Shown in pieces: positions 16,338 to 23,701 of a stretch of 35,530 nucleotides of DNA. Source of the DNA: Bacteroidales bacterium (GTDB lineage Bacteria > Bacteroidota > Bacteroidia > Bacteroidales > UBA12077); contig JAHOYT010000056.1 in NCBI GenBank assembly GCA_019038645.1, positions 1-35,530 on the forward strand. The letters run 5' to 3'. Every line of letters begins with the position of its first letter. Position 1 is the first letter of the stretch. The translations under genes and the position numbers were made by a program. The notes under the pieces are model-generated. The model saw only the letters and a list, made by a program, of their open reading frames with translations, made no database searches and was not told the origin of the DNA.

Positions 16338-19300
16338 ATGAAATCAAAGCCTACCTATGAAGAATTAGAAAAAAAGCTTCAATATTCGGAAGAAAAAAAC
16401 GAGATAATAAATAGCGTTAAAGAGACCTACAATATTATTGAGAGAAGCCCGGTAGTTGTATTTTTATGGAAAAATATTGAAAATTGGCCTGTTGAGTTTG
16501 TATCAAAAAATGTAAAAGATATTTTTGGCTATTCTGCCAAAGATTTCATTAATAGCAAAGTAGTGTATGCCGGAATAATCTATCCTGCAGATCTTCAAAG
16601 AGTATCTGATGAAGTAAGTGAAGCAGGCAAAAGCAATATAGTTTCGTTTAAACATAAACCCTACCGTATTGTGAATAAGTTAGGAGAGATTAAATGGATA
16701 GAAGATATAACCTATATCAGAAGAAATGAAAAAGGTGAAATCATATATTATGAAGGAGTAATATTGGATATTACTGATCGAAAAGGGGGAGAGCAATCCC
16801 TAATGGATAATAAGATATTGCAGGATAAAATTTTGAATACATTTTATAATAGTGTATACTTAAGTTCCTCCGATTATGAAATTCAGTATTTGAATCCTGC
16901 AATGATTAAGAAGATTGGATATAATGCAGTTGGTGAAAAATGCTATAAAGCAATCTATAATAGAAATAAAGTATGTGAAGATTGTTACTTTAATAATCTG
17001 AAAGAAAACAATAAGAAACTATCTATTGAAAAAGTCAGTACTGATAAGTTTTATCTTATTGAATCGATATTGCTTGAGAATAATGCCAAGCTTACTGTTT
17101 ATCACGACATTACAGAGAAGAAGCAAAGCGTATTGTTTAAGCAAAAGAACGAAGAGCTTTCAATACTAAACAAAAAATATCGGGAGCAGAATGACAAACT
17201 TGAAAAAGCACAAAAAGATCTTAAAGCAAGTGAAGAAAGGTATAAAGAAGCACAGAAATTGGCACATCTCGGGAATTGGGAGCAGGATTTTATAAATAAA
17301 AAATTATTTTGGTCTGAAGAAGTTTATAGAATATTTGGACTACAACCTTCTGAATTAGAGCCAATTTATGAAGTTTTCTTAAACTGTGTTCATCCGGATG
17401 ATAGAGCCTTTGTAAATTACGCACTTACTATTTCACTAAAGAATAAATCTACATTTAATTTGGCATATAGGTTATTATTAGAATCAGGAGAATTAAAATA
17501 TGTCGATCAAATTTGCAGGACAGAATATGATTATAAGGGTAATATTGTTAAATCTACAGGAACTATTTTAGATATAACCGAAAGAGAAAAGAATGCAAAA
17601 GTAAAAGATATTCTTTTAACAATTAATCAGGAATCAGCTAAAGCAGATGATGTTGAACAATTAGCTCCTAAAATACAAAATGAATTAAATAAAATATTCA
17701 ATACAGAAAATTTCTATATAGCATTGTATGATAAAAAAACTGAAACTTATTCATTTCCCTATCACAATGATAAATATGATAAAGAATATGATTATAAAAA
17801 TAAGAGTTATAAAATAGAAAAATCATTAACCGACTATGTAAGGGAAGGGAAAAAAGCTAAATTAATTAACTCTGAAATAAAAAAGGAGCTATTTAAAAAG
17901 GGCTTAATTGAAGAATATGGAAAGCATTCACAAGTTTGGATAGGTGCCCCATTAATTAATTCAAAGAAATTTTCGTATGGAGTTATTGCCATTCAAAGCT
18001 ATGATAATGCAAAGGCATATAATTATGATGATCTTTCTATATTGAATTATGTAGCTAAAAATATAAGTAAGTTAATTGAAAAAAAACAAGCTGAAAATTA
18101 TTTAAAAAAAAGTGAAGAAAAATACAGGATGCTTTATGAAACAGCAAATGATGCCTTATTAATTATGAATAATGAAATTTTTATTGATTGTAATAAAAAA
18201 GCACTTGAAATGTTTGCTTGTACAAAAGACCAAATAATAGGAGTTGCTCCATACGAATTTAGTCCGGAGTTTCAGCCGGATGGCAGGAAGTCAAAAGAAA
18301 AAGCCTTGGAAAAAATAAATGATGCAGTAAAAGGTAATCATAAAACCTTTGAATGGGTTCATACAAAATATGATGGAACAGTGTTTTGTGCTGAGATAAG
18401 TTTAAATACATTCGAATTAAATAATATAAATGTAATTCAGACAATAGTTAGAGATGTATCTGAAAGGAAAAAATTTGAAAAAGCACTGAAACAAAAAAAC
18501 GAAGAGCTTAAGGCTGCTGAAGAAGAATTAAGATCTTCAAATGATGAGTTACACTGGGCAAATGTCGAGCTTGAAAAAAATATCCGGGAAATTTTTCTTG
18601 CTAAAGAAAAAGCAGGAGAAAGCAGTAACCTAAAATCTGCATTTCTGACAAATATATCACATGAAATCCGTACACCTATGAATGGTATAAATGGATTTAC
18701 AGAATTAATAGATAGCAATAATCTTAATGAAAAAACCAGAAAACTATACATTGAGATTATTAAACAAAGCAGCAAACAGCTTTTATCAATAATTGATGAT
18801 GTATTAGATATTTCTAAAATTGAAACCGGGCAAATGGTAATTAGAAATAAAGCAGTAGATATAAACAAGATGTTATCAGACCTTTATGAATCTTTCGTGA
18901 GTAATGCAAAAACCAAAAACATAAATCTTATATTTAAAAATGCCTTATCAGAAAAGCAATGTTTAATATTTTCAGATGAAACTAAAACCAAGCAAATATT
19001 ATCAAATCTTATTAATAATGCATTAAAATTTACACAGATAGGATTTGTTGAGTTTGGTTATATTATAAAAAGTAATTTTCTCGAATTTTATGTGAAGGAT
19101 TCAGGAATTGGTATATCTCCCGACAATCATGCTAAAATATTTGACAGATTCAGACAACTGGAACTTACATATTCTAGAAAGTATGGAGGAACAGGTTTGG
19201 GTTTATCTATTTCAAAAGAATTAGTTGAAATGCTGGGAGGAAAAATTTGGTTAAATTCTGAGTTAAATAATGGCTCAACATTTCACTTTACTATTCCTTA

Positions 19301-19757
19301 TAAGACAGTTAAAGAGGGTAATTTAATAAAAGAACAAGACCTAATAACAAAATTTCCTGATTGGAGTAAATTCACAATACTAATTGCAGAAGACGAAAAA
19401 ATGAATCTTTTTTATCTACAAGAAGTATTAAATGCAACAAATGTTAATCTTCTACATGCAGTAAACGGCAAAGAAGCTGTTGATCTTTGTGAAGCTAAAG
19501 ATAATATTGACTTGGTTCTTATGGATATTAAAATGCCAAAAATGAATGGTTTTGAAGCCACAAAGCTAATAAAACAAATGAAGCCTAAGATGCCAATAAT
19601 TGTACAATCAGCTTATGCAATGGTTAAAGACAAAAATAGAGCTTTACAGTTTGGTTGTGACGATTATATTAGTAAACCCATAAATCATTCTGAATTAATA
19701 AGAATTATTGGGGAGAATATTGATAAAGGCTATAACCAGAACAGGAGCATTTTTTAG
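16338..19757 (+). CDS. hybrid sensor histidine kinase with PAS, GAF and receiver domains
   Basis: A 1139-residue soluble hybrid kinase. Domains: PAS (~25-151), Cys-motif PAS (~158-265; Cys202, Cys213, Cys216), coiled coil, PAS_3-type (~302-418, AHLGNWEQDF...HPDDR), GAF (~422-582), PAS (~592-708), coiled coil, HisKA with His775 (TNISHEIRTPMNG), HATPase (SNLINNALKFT, DSGIGIS, GGTGLGLS), and a C-terminal receiver with Asp1063 (LVLMDIKMPKMNG) and intact Thr/Lys equivalents. There is no membrane segment. No DNA-binding output is adjacent. The next gene is another receiver lacking the acceptor Asp, so the route out of this kinase is unclear. It is separated by a 280-bp gap and probably has its own promoter. 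Confidence 0.93.
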   Translation: MKSKPTYEELEKKLQYSEEKNEIINSVKETYNIIERSPVVVFLWKNIENWPVEFVSKNVKDIFGYSAKDFINSKVVYAGIIYPADLQRVSDEVSEAGKSNIVSFKHKPYRIVNKLGEIKWIEDITYIRRNEKGEIIYYEGVILDITDRKGGEQSLMDNKILQDKILNTFYNSVYLSSSDYEIQYLNPAMIKKIGYNAVGEKCYKAIYNRNKVCEDCYFNNLKENNKKLSIEKVSTDKFYLIESILLENNAKLTVYHDITEKKQSVLFKQKNEELSILNKKYREQNDKLEKAQKDLKASEERYKEAQKLAHLGNWEQDFINKKLFWSEEVYRIFGLQPSELEPIYEVFLNCVHPDDRAFVNYALTISLKNKSTFNLAYRLLLESGELKYVDQICRTEYDYKGNIVKSTGTILDITEREKNAKVKDILLTINQESAKADDVEQLAPKIQNELNKIFNTENFYIALYDKKTETYSFPYHNDKYDKEYDYKNKSYKIEKSLTDYVREGKKAKLINSEIKKELFKKGLIEEYGKHSQVWIGAPLINSKKFSYGVIAIQSYDNAKAYNYDDLSILNYVAKNISKLIEKKQAENYLKKSEEKYRMLYETANDALLIMNNEIFIDCNKKALEMFACTKDQIIGVAPYEFSPEFQPDGRKSKEKALEKINDAVKGNHKTFEWVHTKYDGTVFCAEISLNTFELNNINVIQTIVRDVSERKKFEKALKQKNEELKAAEEELRSSNDELHWANVELEKNIREIFLAKEKAGESSNLKSAFLTNISHEIRTPMNGINGFTELIDSNNLNEKTRKLYIEIIKQSSKQLLSIIDDVLDISKIETGQMVIRNKAVDINKMLSDLYESFVSNAKTKNINLIFKNALSEKQCLIFSDETKTKQILSNLINNALKFTQIGFVEFGYIIKSNFLEFYVKDSGIGISPDNHAKIFDRFRQLELTYSRKYGGTGLGLSISKELVEMLGGKIWLNSELNNGSTFHFTIPYKTVKEGNLIKEQDLITKFPDWSKFTILIAEDEKMNLFYLQEVLNATNVNLLHAVNGKEAVDLCEAKDNIDLVLMDIKMPKMNGFEATKLIKQMKPKMPIIVQSAYAMVKDKNRALQFGCDDYISKPINHSELIRIIGENIDKGYNQNRSIF

Positions 19758-19902
19758 AAATTGATGTTTCATATTTCATTTTTGCGATGGAAATCTTGGG
19801 TGTAATTGATGTAGCAAAGAGATAAATAGAAAAGATTAATGCCAATTCATAAATTTGAACAACACAAAACCAACAAGTTCAGATTCAAAGAAATTAAAAC
19901 GA

Positions 19903-20289
19903 ATGAATCAAAAACAAGAGGAATATACAATATTAATTGTTGAAGATAATGATGATTGTTTTCTGTATCTTGAGAAATTATTAGAAGATTTTGAACTTAA
20001 ATTGAATATTTTACATGTCGCAAACGGACAAGAAGCAGTAGAAATATGCAGAAATAATTCAGATATTAAACTTGTTTTAATGAATTTAGGAATGCCAATT
20101 ATGGACGGATACGAAGCAACAAAAAAGATAAGAAAATTTCGTTCAGATTTACCAATAATCGCTCAAACGGCCTATTCATCACCAGAAGCTAAAAATGAAG
20201 CAAAACAAGCGGGTTGCAATGATTTTATTTTAAAACCCATACAAGAATCTGATCTATTTTCGGTATTGAATAAACTCTTTATCTTTTGA
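19903..20289 (+). CDS. degenerate stand-alone receiver (Asp to Asn)
   Basis: A 128-residue receiver from the ATG at 19903; an in-frame TTG at 19855 is possible. The acidic cluster EDNDD, the Thr in IIAQTAYSS and the Lys in FILKPIQ are conserved, but the acceptor is Asn61 (KLVLMNLGMPIMDG), codon AAT. It closely resembles the C-terminal receiver of the upstream hybrid kinase (HVANGQEAVEIC, DGYEATKKI), so it may be a duplicate of that domain that lost the acceptor. It could be a decoy or constitutive-state partner (inference). Confidence 0.88.
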   Translation: MNQKQEEYTILIVEDNDDCFLYLEKLLEDFELKLNILHVANGQEAVEICRNNSDIKLVLMNLGMPIMDGYEATKKIRKFRSDLPIIAQTAYSSPEAKNEAKQAGCNDFILKPIQESDLFSVLNKLFIF

Positions 20290-20304
20290 CCAAATTTAAG
20301 TAGT

Positions 20305-20394
20305 ATGTCTACCCAAAAAGAAGCAAAAATAAAAATACTTTTTTAAATTTTACAACCAAGCAAAGTAGTAATAGCTTCATGGTTGGAAGTCTGA
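20305..20394 (+). pseudogene. 5' fragment of an AbiEi-type antitoxin gene
   Basis: From the ATG at 20305 the reading is MSTQKEAKIKILF-stop-ILQPSKVVIASWLEV-stop. The stops are at 20344-20346 and 20392-20394. This aligns without gaps with the start of the intact AbiEi gene at 21583 (MTIHYETKLKTLFKLLQPNNVVTTSLLDI, given in part), and the bases just before both ATGs (GTAGTATG) are the same. It is a dead second copy of the antitoxin 5' end. Confidence 0.75.
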
Positions 20395-20502
20395 AAGAAA
20401 CATTGGCATTGTAAAAATAGTTATACAGAAAAATGAGAAATAGATAAAGTTTATTATTTCTTATTTCCTTAAATTTCCTATCTTAGCAACGCTGGCCGTC
20501 AA

Positions 20503-20528
20503 GGGTATAATTTGTATAAATTATGCCC
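20503..20528. other. 11-bp stem-loop GGGTATAATTT/AAATTATGCCC
   Basis: The arms pair over 11 bp with one G-T pair and a four-base GTAT loop. No T-run follows on either strand. It may be a recombination or replication structure in the mobile region, or an mRNA leader hairpin. No family is recognised. Confidence 0.35.
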
Positions 20529-20670
20529 AAAATATCGAAATATCCTTTACGAATAAGCCTATATAATGGGCTTAATGCTAGTTACACCCTACTCTTTCTT
20601 AATGCATACTTAAATTTACTTTCTATTTTCGGAAAAGAACTCTGGTATGTCTCATTTTATGCTCTAAGTA

Positions 20671-20799
20671 CCCAAAAGCTTGTAAAATATATTCTTCAAA
20701 ATCGGGTATATTCTCAAAAGCATTCAATATATTCTAGTAAAGTACTCAAAAGCACTCTGAATATTCAAAAAAGCACTCAAAAGCAGTCGAAAAGTACTC
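20671..20799 (+). repeat. degenerate, helically phased repeats of CTCAAAAGCACTC
   Basis: Clear copies are at 20713-20725, 20745-20757, ~20766-20778 and 20776-20788; weaker ones are at 20671-20683 and 20789-20799. Successive ends are 42, 32, 21, 10 and 11 bp apart, close to whole multiples of the DNA helical turn. This is iteron-like and lies just upstream of the DUF4248-like and J-domain genes. Confidence 0.5.
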
Positions 20800-20874
20800 T
20801 TTATACCTGTTTTTTTCAAAGCTTTTTAATGCTGTTTTACATACTCCAGACACTAATTCTGATAACAAAATTCT

Positions 20875-21114
20875 ATGTCTATGATAAACCGAAGAACCAT
20901 ATTAAAACAGGACTTGGTAAAGAAGCTGTATCCGGATAGCATTTCAATTCGCTCTGCATTGGAACAGCTCCGCAAAGAAATAAACCTTAGTCCCGAAATA
21001 AAGCAAAGATTAATTGATGCAGGTAGTACACGTAAGTACTACTATAATAACAGATAACTTGAAATAATACTGGAACATTTTTGTATAAATCAAGAAGAAT
21101 TTGGGCAATTATAA
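20875..21114 (+). pseudogene. DUF4248-like small protein gene with in-frame stop
   Basis: The 60-aa frame (INRRTILKQDLVKKLYPDS, SALEQLRKEINLSPEIKQRL) ends at TAA 21055-21057. The same frame continues as LEIILEHFCINQEEFGQL to TAA 21112-21114. The joined ~79-residue sequence has the layout of DUF4248 proteins from Bacteroidota phages and mobile elements: N-terminal helix, LR-x2-I, then R-x-(T/N)-x-x-Q-(L/V)-x-x-I. A single C-to-T change of a CAA codon would create the stop. The short form may still be made, but the likeliest reading is a broken gene. The J-domain gene follows by 3 nt. Confidence 0.55.
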
Positions 21115-21117
21115 TTA

Positions 21118-21462
21118 ATGATTATGAGATATTTTGATAGTATAACCGATTTTGAACAAACAAAGAAACGCTACCGCAAATTAGCACTGCAACTACATCC
21201 TGATGTTGGTGGTTCTCCTTCCGAGTTTCAACAACTGCAAAAAGAATATCAAGTCGTACTACTTAATTTGCAACAATCAAAAGATATTAAAACACCTAAT
21301 ACAAATAATGAGATTGTAAGTGAACTTGGAAAACTGGCAAAGAGCCTGCTAAAAACTCAAATACCACAACAGTACTTAAAGCATAGAATGGATAAGAGCA
21401 AAACTCCTTTAGAAAGGAATCTTTATTCAGGAATAATCAAGTTTTTGAATGAACTTCAATAA
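21118..21462 (+). CDS. small J-domain protein
   Basis: A 114-residue protein with an N-terminal truncated J-domain: YFDSITDFEQTKKRYRKLAL then the invariant HPD in QLHPDVGGSPSEFQQLQKEY. J-domains stimulate DnaK-type ATPases. The C-terminal ~60 residues are not recognised and lack the DnaJ G/F and zinc regions. Short J-domain proteins of this kind occur in Bacteroidota mobile elements beside DUF4248-like genes, which is the arrangement here. The partner and client are unknown. Confidence 0.8.
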   Translation: MIMRYFDSITDFEQTKKRYRKLALQLHPDVGGSPSEFQQLQKEYQVVLLNLQQSKDIKTPNTNNEIVSELGKLAKSLLKTQIPQQYLKHRMDKSKTPLERNLYSGIIKFLNELQ

Positions 21463-21582
21463 TCTCATCTTTCTTTTAAAAGATTATCATATGCGTAGTG
21501 TAGCTACTCAAAACATGATTTATTTAAAGAAAATGAGACGTATTTCATTTTTATTCTTTTTTTTTGTTAAAAATTGAGTAGT

Positions 21583-22350
21583 ATGACTATACATTACGAA
21601 ACAAAATTAAAGACACTCTTTAAACTATTACAGCCAAACAATGTGGTAACAACTTCATTGTTGGATATTAATGGTGTATCCAGACACTTACGGAAATACT
21701 ATATAGAAAGTGGTTGGTTAGAAGCTTTGGGCAGAGGTGCTTATAAAAAACCTAATGACATAATAGAATGGCAAGGAGCTGTTAATGCAATTCAAAAACA
21801 AACAAAAACAAAAGTTCATGTTGGCGGATTATCAGCTTTGTCGATACAAGGATATGGTCATTATTTTAGGTTGAGTAAAGAAACTTTATATCTGTTTTCT
21901 CCACAAAGAAATAGGTTGCCAAAGTGGTTTACAGATTATAATTGGGATGTTGAATTATTTCACATACCAACTTCATTATTTCCTGATGACACAGGACTTA
22001 AAGAAATACTGATAAAACAAATATCTGTTACCACATCTTCACCTGAAAGAGCAATAATGGAATGCTTGCATTTAGCACCACAAAAAACAGACCTTGTTGA
22101 ATGTTATCAAGTATTTGAAGGATTAGTAAACTTAAAACCAAAGCTTATTACTGAATTATTATCTAATTGTAATTCTGTGAAAGTTAAACGTTTGTTTTTG
22201 TATATGGCAGAAAAAGCAAATCACCAGTGGTATAATTTTCTGAAAACTAAAAATATCAACTTAGGAAGTGGAGACAGAATGATTACAAAGAAGGGTGTTT
22301 ACAACTCAAAATATTTAATAACAATACCAAAAGAATTAGAAGAATTATGA
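21583..22350 (+). CDS. abiEi: type IV toxin-antitoxin AbiEi-family antitoxin
   Basis: A 255-residue protein from the ATG at 21583; the TTG at 21574 is less likely. The N-terminal winged-helix (~8-60: LLQPNNVVTTSLLDINGVSR... then GWLEALGRGAYKK) is the AbiEi DNA-binding domain that represses the operon. The body (VHVGGLSALSIQGYGHY, SPERAIMECL) is the AbiEi_3-type domain. The stop codon overlaps the next start as ATGA (22347-22350), the normal translational coupling of AbiE antitoxin and toxin. The gene looks intact, while its toxin partner is shortened. Confidence 0.9.
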   Translation: MTIHYETKLKTLFKLLQPNNVVTTSLLDINGVSRHLRKYYIESGWLEALGRGAYKKPNDIIEWQGAVNAIQKQTKTKVHVGGLSALSIQGYGHYFRLSKETLYLFSPQRNRLPKWFTDYNWDVELFHIPTSLFPDDTGLKEILIKQISVTTSSPERAIMECLHLAPQKTDLVECYQVFEGLVNLKPKLITELLSNCNSVKVKRLFLYMAEKANHQWYNFLKTKNINLGSGDRMITKKGVYNSKYLITIPKELEEL

Positions 22351-22769
22351 TTTCACTCAAATATAGAGAACAGGTAGATTTATTATTACAAGTTTTACCA
22401 TACGTAGCAAAAGAAAATATTTTTGCTTTGAAAGGCGGTACAGCTATTAATCTTTTTGTTAGAGATATGCCACGTTTATCCGTAGATATTGATTTGACTT
22501 ATTTACCACTTGATTCAAGAAATGATGCTCTAAAGAATATTCAAGATGGGCTAAGTAGAATAAAAGTAGATATTGAAAAGAATATTCAAGGAGTAAAAAT
22601 ACATACAGTTCCATTAAATGGTGGTACAGACGTAAAGTTAAATTGTCAGGGGCTGAATGCACAGATAAAAATAGAAGTAAATACAATTACCAGAGGAAAT
22701 GTATTCGATACAGAATTAATGCAGGTAGTTGAATCGGTACAAGATGGAACAGTTCAAAATTATTATTAA
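22347..22769 (+). CDS. abiEii: AbiEii-family nucleotidyltransferase toxin, C-terminally truncated
   Basis: 140 residues with the nucleotidyltransferase core. ALKGGTAINLF holds the GG(S/T) motif, followed by RLSVDIDLTY with the D-x-D metal ligands. AbiEii toxins are usually about twice this length; the second half, which carries further conserved motifs and helices, is absent. Coding stops at 22767-22769, and the unrelated ASCH gene begins 14 nt later, so the 3' half was deleted or replaced. It is probably inactive as a toxin, although the catalytic core motifs survive. Confidence 0.85.
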   Translation: MISLKYREQVDLLLQVLPYVAKENIFALKGGTAINLFVRDMPRLSVDIDLTYLPLDSRNDALKNIQDGLSRIKVDIEKNIQGVKIHTVPLNGGTDVKLNCQGLNAQIKIEVNTITRGNVFDTELMQVVESVQDGTVQNYY

Positions 22770-22783
22770 AGAGACAAAAACAA

Positions 22784-23167
22784 ATGAAAGTCTTATTATC
22801 GATTAAACCAGAATATGCCGAAAAGATATTTAACGGAACTAAAAAATATGAATTTAGGCGTTCTGTTTTTAAAAATCAGAATGTTAAAACCGTTGTTGTT
22901 TATGCATCATCTCCCGTTCAACGTGTTATTGGAGAATTTGAAATTGAAAAGATTTTAAATTATGAACTTCGTCAACTTTGGGATAAAATAAAAGAATATT
23001 CTGGCATTTCAGAAAACTTTTTCTTTGAATATTTTATTAATAAAGAAAAGGGGTATGCAATAAAAATAAAGCAAACAAAACGGTATGATAAATCATTGTC
23101 TATAAAAGATGATTTTAATGCCACTCCACCTCAATCATTTATGTATTTGGAGGAATGTTTAGTTTAA
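22784..23167 (+). CDS. ASCH-domain (PUA-like) protein
   Basis: A 127-residue ASCH-fold protein, a PUA relative expected to bind RNA or modified nucleotides. Characteristic segments are LLSIKPEYAEKIFNGTKKYE followed by FRR at the start, TVVVYASSPVQRVIGEFEIE in the middle and TPPQSFMYLEE at the end. The length is that of a complete family member. It is 14 nt downstream of the truncated AbiEii and probably shares its transcript. Related small ASCH genes are frequent in bacterial mobile and defence regions; the specific role here is unknown. Confidence 0.85.
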   Translation: MKVLLSIKPEYAEKIFNGTKKYEFRRSVFKNQNVKTVVVYASSPVQRVIGEFEIEKILNYELRQLWDKIKEYSGISENFFFEYFINKEKGYAIKIKQTKRYDKSLSIKDDFNATPPQSFMYLEECLV

Positions 23168-23285
23168 TGCCAACCCAAGCTGCCAAGCACATTTGTAATT
23201 TTTCCAGAATTCTGATATTTTTTGCTGCCATTCTTAAATGAAAAAAGGTGCTTTGCAATTTCTTTTTTCAATAATTCCTGATAAA

Positions 23286-23323
23286 AATGAAAAACTCCTG
23301 CTAACTAATGTTATCAGGAGTTT
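23286..23323 (-). terminator. rho-independent terminator of the tRNA-Leu gene
   Basis: On the minus strand AAACTCCTG-A-TAAC, ATTA loop, GTTA-G-CAGGAGTTT forms a 13-pair stem with one mismatch, then TTTTT. It starts 5 nt past the tRNA 3' end. It could also stop rightward transcription from the ASCH gene. Confidence 0.85.
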
Positions 23324-23327
23324 CTAG

Positions 23328-23411
23328 TGCCCAGAGCGGGACTCGAACCCGCACGCCCTTGCGAGCACCGCCCCCTCAAGGCGGCTTGTCTACCAATTTC
23401 AACACCTGGGC
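23328..23411 (-). tRNA. tRNA-Leu (anticodon GAG)
   Basis: An 84-nt class II tRNA. The acceptor stem is GCCCAGG/TCTGGGC with discriminator A. The D-arm contains AATTGGTAGAC. The anticodon stem is CCGCC/GGCGG with loop TTGAGGG, giving anticodon GAG. There is a long variable arm and T-arm GCGGG-TTCGAGT-CCCGC. CCA is not encoded. A promoter and a terminator frame it on the minus strand. Confidence 0.95.
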
Positions 23412-23425
23412 AAAAATATTTTGTG

Positions 23426-23454
23426 CAAATATATCAAAAAACCAAATAATCAAA
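23426..23454 (-). promoter_or_regulatory. promoter of tRNA-Leu (TTTG-N17-TATATTTG)
   Basis: On the minus strand TTTG (23451-23454) is followed after 17 nt by TATATTTG (23426-23433), an exact match to the Bacteroidota -33/-7 consensus. Initiation would be a few bases before the tRNA 5' end at 23411. Confidence 0.75.
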
Positions 23455-23561
23455 AATGTTTACGAATTGTTTCCGAAATATTCTTTATATTTGGTTTAAG
23501 TTCTTTATAAAATATAGTAATAATCAGCTATTACGGTCATTCTCGATTAAGGATAAGTAAA

Positions 23562-23603
23562 AGCCCCTCAAGCTGGCGTGTCTACCAATTTCACCATCTG
23601 GGC
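23562..23603 (-). pseudogene. 5' half of a second tRNA-Leu gene
   Basis: The minus strand reads GCCCAGATGG then AATTGGTAGACACGCCAGC and TTGAGGGGCT, matching a tRNA-Leu from the acceptor stem through the anticodon loop. It then diverges, with no variable arm or T-arm. It is a direct repeat of the 5' half of the intact gene 192 bp to the left, sharing the core CTTGAGGGG. This suggests a site-specific recombination scar at the anticodon loop. Confidence 0.8.
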
Positions 23604-23638
23604 AATGGACTATTTATTTGCCTTTTGCGTGCCTGCCA

Positions 23639-23656
23639 TCCCGATAGTTATCGGGA
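23639..23656. repeat. palindrome TCCCGATA-GT-TATCGGGA
   Basis: A GC-richer palindrome with 8-bp perfect arms, between the tRNA half and the S9 peptidase gene. Dispersed elements built on CCCGATAnnTATCGGG are common in intergenic regions of Bacteroidota genomes. Only one copy is visible in this window. Confidence 0.4.
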
Positions 23657-23701
23657 CCGCCACCCGGCATTTTTGTAAAGGATTACAAAAGTATGAATAA
23701 A

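Larger units (their letters stand above)
20395..20874. other. non-coding stretch with hairpin and phased repeats
   Basis: No convincing gene is present. It contains a hairpin at 20503-20528 (GGGTATAATTT, GTAT loop, AAATTATGCCC) and a degenerate repeat array at about 20671-20799, each listed separately. A 138-aa frame from 20523 spans the region but has a low-complexity, repeat-driven composition. Confidence 0.5.

Noticed and set aside
20560-20600. Possible integron attC-like site around GGGCTTAATG and GTTACACCC
   Set aside because: No paired R/L boxes with the required symmetry and no cassette-like gene order.
20671-20799. Possible CRISPR array
   Set aside because: Repeats are short, degenerate and unevenly spaced, with no constant-length spacers and no cas genes.
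20523-20939. 138-aa frame over the repeat array
   Set aside because: Its composition (KSTLNIQKSTQKQSKST) is produced by the DNA repeats, it overlaps the DUF4248-like gene in another frame, and it shows no domain.
23308-23499. 63-aa frame across the tRNA region
   Set aside because: It is the antisense of tRNA-Leu(GAG), not a protein gene.
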